64,000 nt of DNA. Source: Thiorhodovibrio litoralis. GTDB taxonomy: Bacteria > Pseudomonadota > Gammaproteobacteria > Chromatiales > Chromatiaceae. The position numbers were made by a program, and so were the translations under genes. Below the pieces are notes generated by a model that saw nothing but the letters and a program-made list of their open reading frames with translations, was not told the origin of the DNA and searched no databases. Positions 62,322-64,000 of this stretch are shown in pieces. Positions within the stretch are counted from its first letter, which is position 1, and each line of letters starts with the position of its first letter. The stretch lies in NCBI RefSeq assembly GCF_033954455.1, contig NZ_CP121473.1, forward strand, positions 1-64,000, given 5' to 3'.

Positions 62322-64000
62322 TTATTCAGCGTCTTCTGCCGTGGCTTTGCCCGATTGCCGCGGCTTGGACTTATCTGGCTTTGATTTATCGGGCTTCGAT
62401 TTTTTTGGTTTCTTGGTTTTTTTTGCGGCTTTGTCGGCTGGGTTGCGCGTTATCAGCAGCACCAGGGCGATGAGCACCGCGAAGATGGTTGTTCCGCCGC
62501 CGACCACGCTGGTGAGCAGGGTCCAGGAGATGGTGGTGTCTTTTTCCTCGGGCTCGCTTTGCTCCAGGCCGTCGTCGAAATCGAAAACAAAGGTTTCTTC
62601 CGGTGGCTCGAGCAGCAAGGGCTCGCCGGCCACCGTCTCTGCCTTCAGGCGTGCGGTGGCGGTGTAGGTGCCGGCGCGGGTAATCGGAATATCGTAGCTT
62701 GCGGAACTGTTTCTGAGTGCGTTGAACTCAAGCACGGCGTCTGCGCCCTGGGGGCCACTGAGGCGCAGGTAGCCGAACAGACTGCCTAGGCGGATCAGGT
62801 TGGATTCGAAATCCAGATGCACGTCCAGGCGCGCCTCGCCGGTCTCACCCGGTGGGGGCATGAGGGTTTCGTAGCTGAGCTTGAGCGGTGTCCCGGTCAC
62901 GCGCAGGCGGCGTTTGAGCTGACGCTTGAAGGTGGCACTCTCAAGCAGAATCTGCACGCTGTAGGTGCCGGGCGGGAGGGTTCCGGCCTGGACCTCCATG
63001 CTATAGGTCATGGTGTCAGGCTTCAGCGGCAAAATCAGCGAGAGCGCGGGTATCGGAGCCGGCGGAAGAGGCTCGAGATCGCTGGCGCTCAGGGCCGCGG
63101 AGTCCTGCTCTTCCTCGCCGTCCTCCGGGGCGAGATCGAACACCACCTTGGCAGTGGCCAGCTCAAGGAAATCCTTGAGTTGCACGGGTTGGCCTTTTTC
63201 TGTAGGCCATACATCCAGAAGGAAGCTCGCCTGGGAAGGGATGGCGTTTGGCAGTGGCGCCATGTCCAGGTTGAGGTCGGTCAGCACGGCAACCCGGTTG
63301 TCCTGGTCCAGGCTGCCGAGTAGCTCCCAGTCACCGGGCTCCGGGGTGGTGATAGTGACAAGATCGTAGTCGCGCGCGGCGTTCCAGGAGACCTTTGTCT
63401 TGTCCCCGCTTGGCATGCGCCCGGAGGTAATGGTCTCGCCTGCGGGCGTAATCAGGGATATTGGCGTGTCGGGTGCATGAAAGGCCAGCAGAGTGAATTC
63501 ACGCACGCCCGCGTCGATGCTGAAGCGGTTGCCCTCAATCGGGACCGTTGTCGGCGGGGCGGATTGCTCGAGCATGCGCAGAAAGGCGCGCTGGAGGTCC
63601 GCGGCGTTGTTGGCCACCTCGAGCCAGCCACCGGTTTGCTGGGTTAGCGCATCGACCAATGCGGCATCCACCTGATCAGACAGGGCCACGACGTGGGTTT
63701 TGACCTTCAGCTCCTGCAGGCGGGGGATGGATGAGTCCAAAATGCGCCGGCGTGAGGCGGCATCGCTGTCCTCGCCAGCGGCGTTTGGCTCGGCATCGGG
63801 CACGTCGACCAGGCCGTCGGTCAGCAGGACCAGATGGCGCTGCTCATCGGGCGCGGGTGGTTCGCTCCAATCCTTTAGCGCGGCATTAATGGCTGCTTCG
63901 ATATCGGTGAAATTGCCATTGGAGTGAATGCGACCGAGGCGCTTGCGGATTTGCGTCTTCCAGGCATCGTCAACGATGCCGGGAGCGATCAGCGCCTCGG
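62322..64000 (-). CDS. von Willebrand A-domain membrane protein (5' end outside window)
   Basis: The frame is open from the right edge without a stop. The visible part starts in a vWA domain: IEAAINAALKDWSEPP, LVLLTDGLVDV (a TDG MIDAS motif), KVKTHVVALSDQVDAALV and QTGGWLEVANNAADLQRAFLRM. It continues with beta-rich repeats (about 100-400) and ends in one membrane helix (VVGGGTTIFAVLIALVLLITR) and a Lys/Pro/Ser tail with KKSKPDKSKPDKSKP. A GTG at 63803 is not the start, because the vWA domain extends upstream of it. It is probably a cell-surface or periplasmic protein held by the C-terminal helix. Confidence 0.85.
   Translation of the reverse strand, partial: EALIAPGIVDDAWKTQIRKRLGRIHSNGNFTDIEAAINAALKDWSEPPAPDEQRHLVLLTDGLVDVPDAEPNAAGEDSDAASRRRILDSSIPRLQELKVKTHVVALSDQVDAALVDALTQQTGGWLEVANNAADLQRAFLRMLEQSAPPTTVPIEGNRFSIDAGVREFTLLAFHAPDTPISLITPAGETITSGRMPSGDKTKVSWNAARDYDLVTITTPEPGDWELLGSLDQDNRVAVLTDLNLDMAPLPNAIPSQASFLLDVWPTEKGQPVQLKDFLELATAKVVFDLAPEDGEEEQDSAALSASDLEPLPPAPIPALSLILPLKPDTMTYSMEVQAGTLPPGTYSVQILLESATFKRQLKRRLRVTGTPLKLSYETLMPPPGETGEARLDVHLDFESNLIRLGSLFGYLRLSGPQGADAVLEFNALRNSSASYDIPITRAGTYTATARLKAETVAGEPLLLEPPEETFVFDFDDGLEQSEPEEKDTTISWTLLTSVVGGGTTIFAVLIALVLLITRNPADKAAKKTKKPKKSKPDKSKPDKSKPRQSGKATAEDAE

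Overview
The window reads as a chromosomal stretch of a gammaproteobacterium, most likely an autotrophic member of the Chromatiales (purple sulfur bacteria and relatives). The evidence is the gene content: dnaA-dnaN-recF-gyrB in the usual order, form II RuBisCO (cbbM) and phosphoribulokinase, cytochrome c4, a PCu(A)C copper chaperone, a complete Na+-translocating NADH:quinone oxidoreductase (nqrA-F plus nqrM), and gammaproteobacterial housekeeping clusters (rsmI/lpoA/yraN/dolP, rppH-ptsP, ribE-ribBA-ribH-nusB-thiL). No photosynthesis genes are present, so the phototrophic assignment is inference. No tRNA, rRNA, CRISPR array or transposase was seen.

Layout. 1-5860: replication block, with dnaA cut by the left edge, a dnaA-dnaN spacer that looks like an origin-unwinding region, and two perfect parS sites inside recF. 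5927-13214: parC and then a leftward riboflavin/NusB/ThiL operon and phosphoribulokinase. 13450-23191: copper chaperone, cytochrome c4, a nuclease-like protein, an exported methyltransferase-like protein (probably frameshifted at its end), ilvE, glnE and putP. 23414-28785: a 1241-residue membrane protein of unknown function, a DUF302 protein, cysZ and a small secreted protein. 28931-32487: a tight leftward operon, olsB - plsC/olsA - GT4 glycosyltransferase - PAP2 phosphatase, which looks like a phosphorus-free membrane-lipid pathway and is preceded by a PHO-box-like repeat. 32533-39382: HAD hydrolase, rppH-ptsP, AI-2E transporter, triheme cytochrome c. 39424-39531: a large imperfect palindrome between convergent genes. 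39573-47235: cardiolipin synthase, a GlcD-type oxidase, dolP-like/yraN/lpoA divergent from rsmI, and a PsiE-family protein. 47391-50847: cbbM, a long spacer holding a decayed flagellin relic, and an intact but compositionally different flagellin. 51413-58300: CBS protein and the nqr operon, whose start region is triplicated as 50-bp repeats with stop/start-coupled mini-ORFs. 58588-64000: DUF3422 protein, TrkH, and a coiled-coil protein plus von Willebrand A protein pair running off the right edge.

How the genes work together: cbbM and prkB supply the two Calvin-cycle-specific steps. The GlcD-type oxidase could handle glycolate made by RuBisCO oxygenation. NQR, TrkH and PutP belong to a Na+/K+ membrane economy of a kind common in marine or saline bacteria. 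Cytochrome c4 and PCu(A)C fit a haem-copper oxidase elsewhere. The most interesting points are the lipid-remodelling operon with its possible Pho control, the coupled mini-ORF repeats before nqrA, the candidate origin/parS architecture, the flagellin relic beside its apparent replacement, the 39.4-kb palindromic element, and the large unknown membrane protein.
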